From contig NC_053493.1 in NCBI RefSeq assembly GCF_905171775.1, positions 247,782,438-247,846,437 of the forward strand: DNA of 64,000 nucleotides. The letters run 5' to 3'. The notes beneath the pieces are model-generated. The model was not told the origin of the DNA, made no database searches, and saw only the letters and a list, made by a program, of their open reading frames with translations. The position numbers were made by a program, and so were the translations under genes. This stretch comes from Rana temporaria (taxonomy: Eukaryota; Chordata; Amphibia; Anura; Ranidae). Below are positions 63,060 to 64,000 of the stretch, piece after piece (position 1 is the first letter of the stretch; every line of letters starts with the position of its first letter).

Positions 63060-64000
63060 ATGCCAGGACCAGCAATGATTTTGACGGCACTTGCTGCCTT
63101 ACAGGCACAAAGGAGGAGGAGGGCACAGAGGAGGAGGATGAGGGCACAGGCGCGTGTTTATCGGCCACGCCGTGATATTTGGCAAATGCCAGTTTATGAG
63201 GTCATTGGCAACTACCGATTTGATAGGGAGGCCATCCTGGAGATTACCCAACTCCTTCATGAGGATCTAATCGCCCCAACCCTACGTTCCCATGCCCTGA
63301 CACCTCTGGAAAAAGTTATGGCAACACTGCATTTTCTAGCGAGTGGCTCCTTCCAGCGAGCATCTGGAGGTGTGGCTGGGATGGTGCAGTCAACCATGAG
63401 TAAATGCCTACATCAGGTGGTCCCTGCCATACTGCGGCGCATGAGCCATCAGTTTGTCATGCCCACCCAGGAGGACCAGCGTGTGCAAGCAATGACAGAC
63501 TTTTATAATATTGCTGGCTTTCCTAAGATCATCGGGGCGATTGACTGCACCCATGTGGCACTCCAGCCCCCCCATGATACTGAACACCTGTTCAGAAACA
63601 GGAAAGGCTGGCATTCAATCAATGTCCAGATGATTGTCGATGCACATGGCCTCATCTGGCACGTTTGTGCCAAGTTTCCCGGCTCGTGCCATGATAGTTT
63701 CATACTAAGGCAGACCAAGATCTACAGAGACTTGGAGATGAACGTGTATGGAGACAGCTGGCTGATTGGTGAGTGACATTGGTGTCAGGTATGCCCCCCC
63801 CATGATGGAGACATCACAAGGGGCACATGCATGACTAATATTCTCCTGTCTTTTCCCTTACAGGTGACTCAGGATATGCATTGGGACCCCACCTGATGAC
63901 CCCCTTTCGGAACCCCCAAACACCCGGAGAACGAAAATACAATGAGGTGCACGTCCAGACCCGGGCTATAGTTGAGCGGACTTTTGGCATGCTAAAGTCA
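63060..64000 (+). CDS. Harbinger transposase (HARBI1-like), two exons, 3' end missing
   Basis: Catalyses cut-and-paste movement of the element, usually with a Myb-like DNA-binding partner. Exon 1 is 63060-63768 and exon 2 starts at 63864; joined they give 282 residues so far. The N terminus is Arg-rich (RRRRAQRRRMRAQARVYRPRR, shown here in part as RRRMRAQARVYRP). Then come YRFDREAILEITQLL, LTPLEKVMATLHFLASGSFQ (helix-turn-helix-like region), and the DDE nuclease: D162 in GAIDCTHV, D238 in GDSGY, E274 in VERTFGMLK, with 35 residues between the last two. Residues FRNRKGWHSINVQ and FPGSCHD are family-typical. ATG 63060 is the first in frame. No stop or frameshift is seen, so it may be functional. 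Confidence 0.93.
63769..63863 (+). other. Intron in the Harbinger transposase gene
   Basis: Starts GTGAGTGACA, ends TCTTTTCCCTTACAG, 95 bp. Removing it joins ATTG to GTGACTCAGG and restores WLIGDSGY, the conserved transposase motif, so the splice is supported by protein conservation. Without splicing the frame stops directly after the donor. Confidence 0.92.

Larger units (their letters stand above)
62678..64000 (+). mobile_element. PIF/Harbinger transposon, left 1.3 kb (cut by window edge)
   Basis: Left end GGGGCCAAATTCTCAAAAGA followed by GATACGCAGACTTAACTCC, like the family A MITEs (GGCCCAGATTCTCAAAGGGC at 10785; AGAGATACG words at 34437). A 380-bp leader precedes the transposase gene. 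The right end, a Myb-like second gene and the duplication lie beyond the window. Confidence 0.88.

Overview
The window looks like non-genic vertebrate DNA, most likely from a frog with a large, repeat-rich genome (a ranid-like anuran is my guess; no species marker is visible). Reasons: no bacterial-style gene packing; long AT-rich stretches; a vertebrate L1/Tx1-type LINE; a Harbinger transposase gene with a spliceosomal intron; Tc1-like sequence of a kind I know from fish and frogs; and dozens of terminal-inverted-repeat (TIR) elements. I can defend no complete host gene. Two short stretches might be exons of unidentified or decayed genes (27212-27382 and 8365-8680, both minus strand). Most long open frames are by-products of repeats, above all the 30-bp minisatellite at 29.3-30.2 kb, which is open in several frames on both strands.

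Layout. 0-9 kb: simple repeats, one CACACGACCG-type MITE, TTAA-flanked elements, a palindromic GTGTTTCCCC element, and AT-rich sequence. 9-21.5 kb: a dense field of MITEs: a Tc1-like MITE, four copies of a GGCCAGATTC family with 3-bp target duplications (family A), five copies of a TCGTACACACGA family, also with 3-bp duplications (family B), and TTAA-flanked elements (family C). 21.5-28.7 kb: a large TTAA element with an internal tandem array, an LTR-like fragment, and more A, B and palindromic copies. 28.9-31.1 kb: one hAT element inserted in another of the same family, both with exact 8-bp target duplications, the inner one carrying an expanded minisatellite. 32.2-35.1 kb: layered insertions of Tc1-like, TTAA, family B, hAT and family A elements. 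37.5-45.0 kb: an almost intact 7.5-kb L1/Tx1-like LINE (ORF1, long inter-ORF spacer, ORF2 with two in-frame stops) bounded by target-site duplications. 45-62.6 kb: more MITEs, foldback repeats, a 190-bp direct duplication, hammerhead-like motifs and TTAA elements, one nested in another. 62.68 kb to the right edge: the first 1.3 kb of a Harbinger element with two transposase exons.

The parts relate as autonomous and non-autonomous elements. The left end of the Harbinger gene-bearing element closely resembles the ends of the family A MITEs, so it or a relative is the likely source of their transposase. Family B also shows 3-bp duplications but has different ends. Several insertions can be checked inside the window: two nested elements have an uninterrupted counterpart (17.88 kb; the opposite arm at 61.70 kb), and one restores a Tc1-like terminus when removed. 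All boundaries were read by eye; family names rest on end sequence, target-duplication length and protein motifs, not on database searches.
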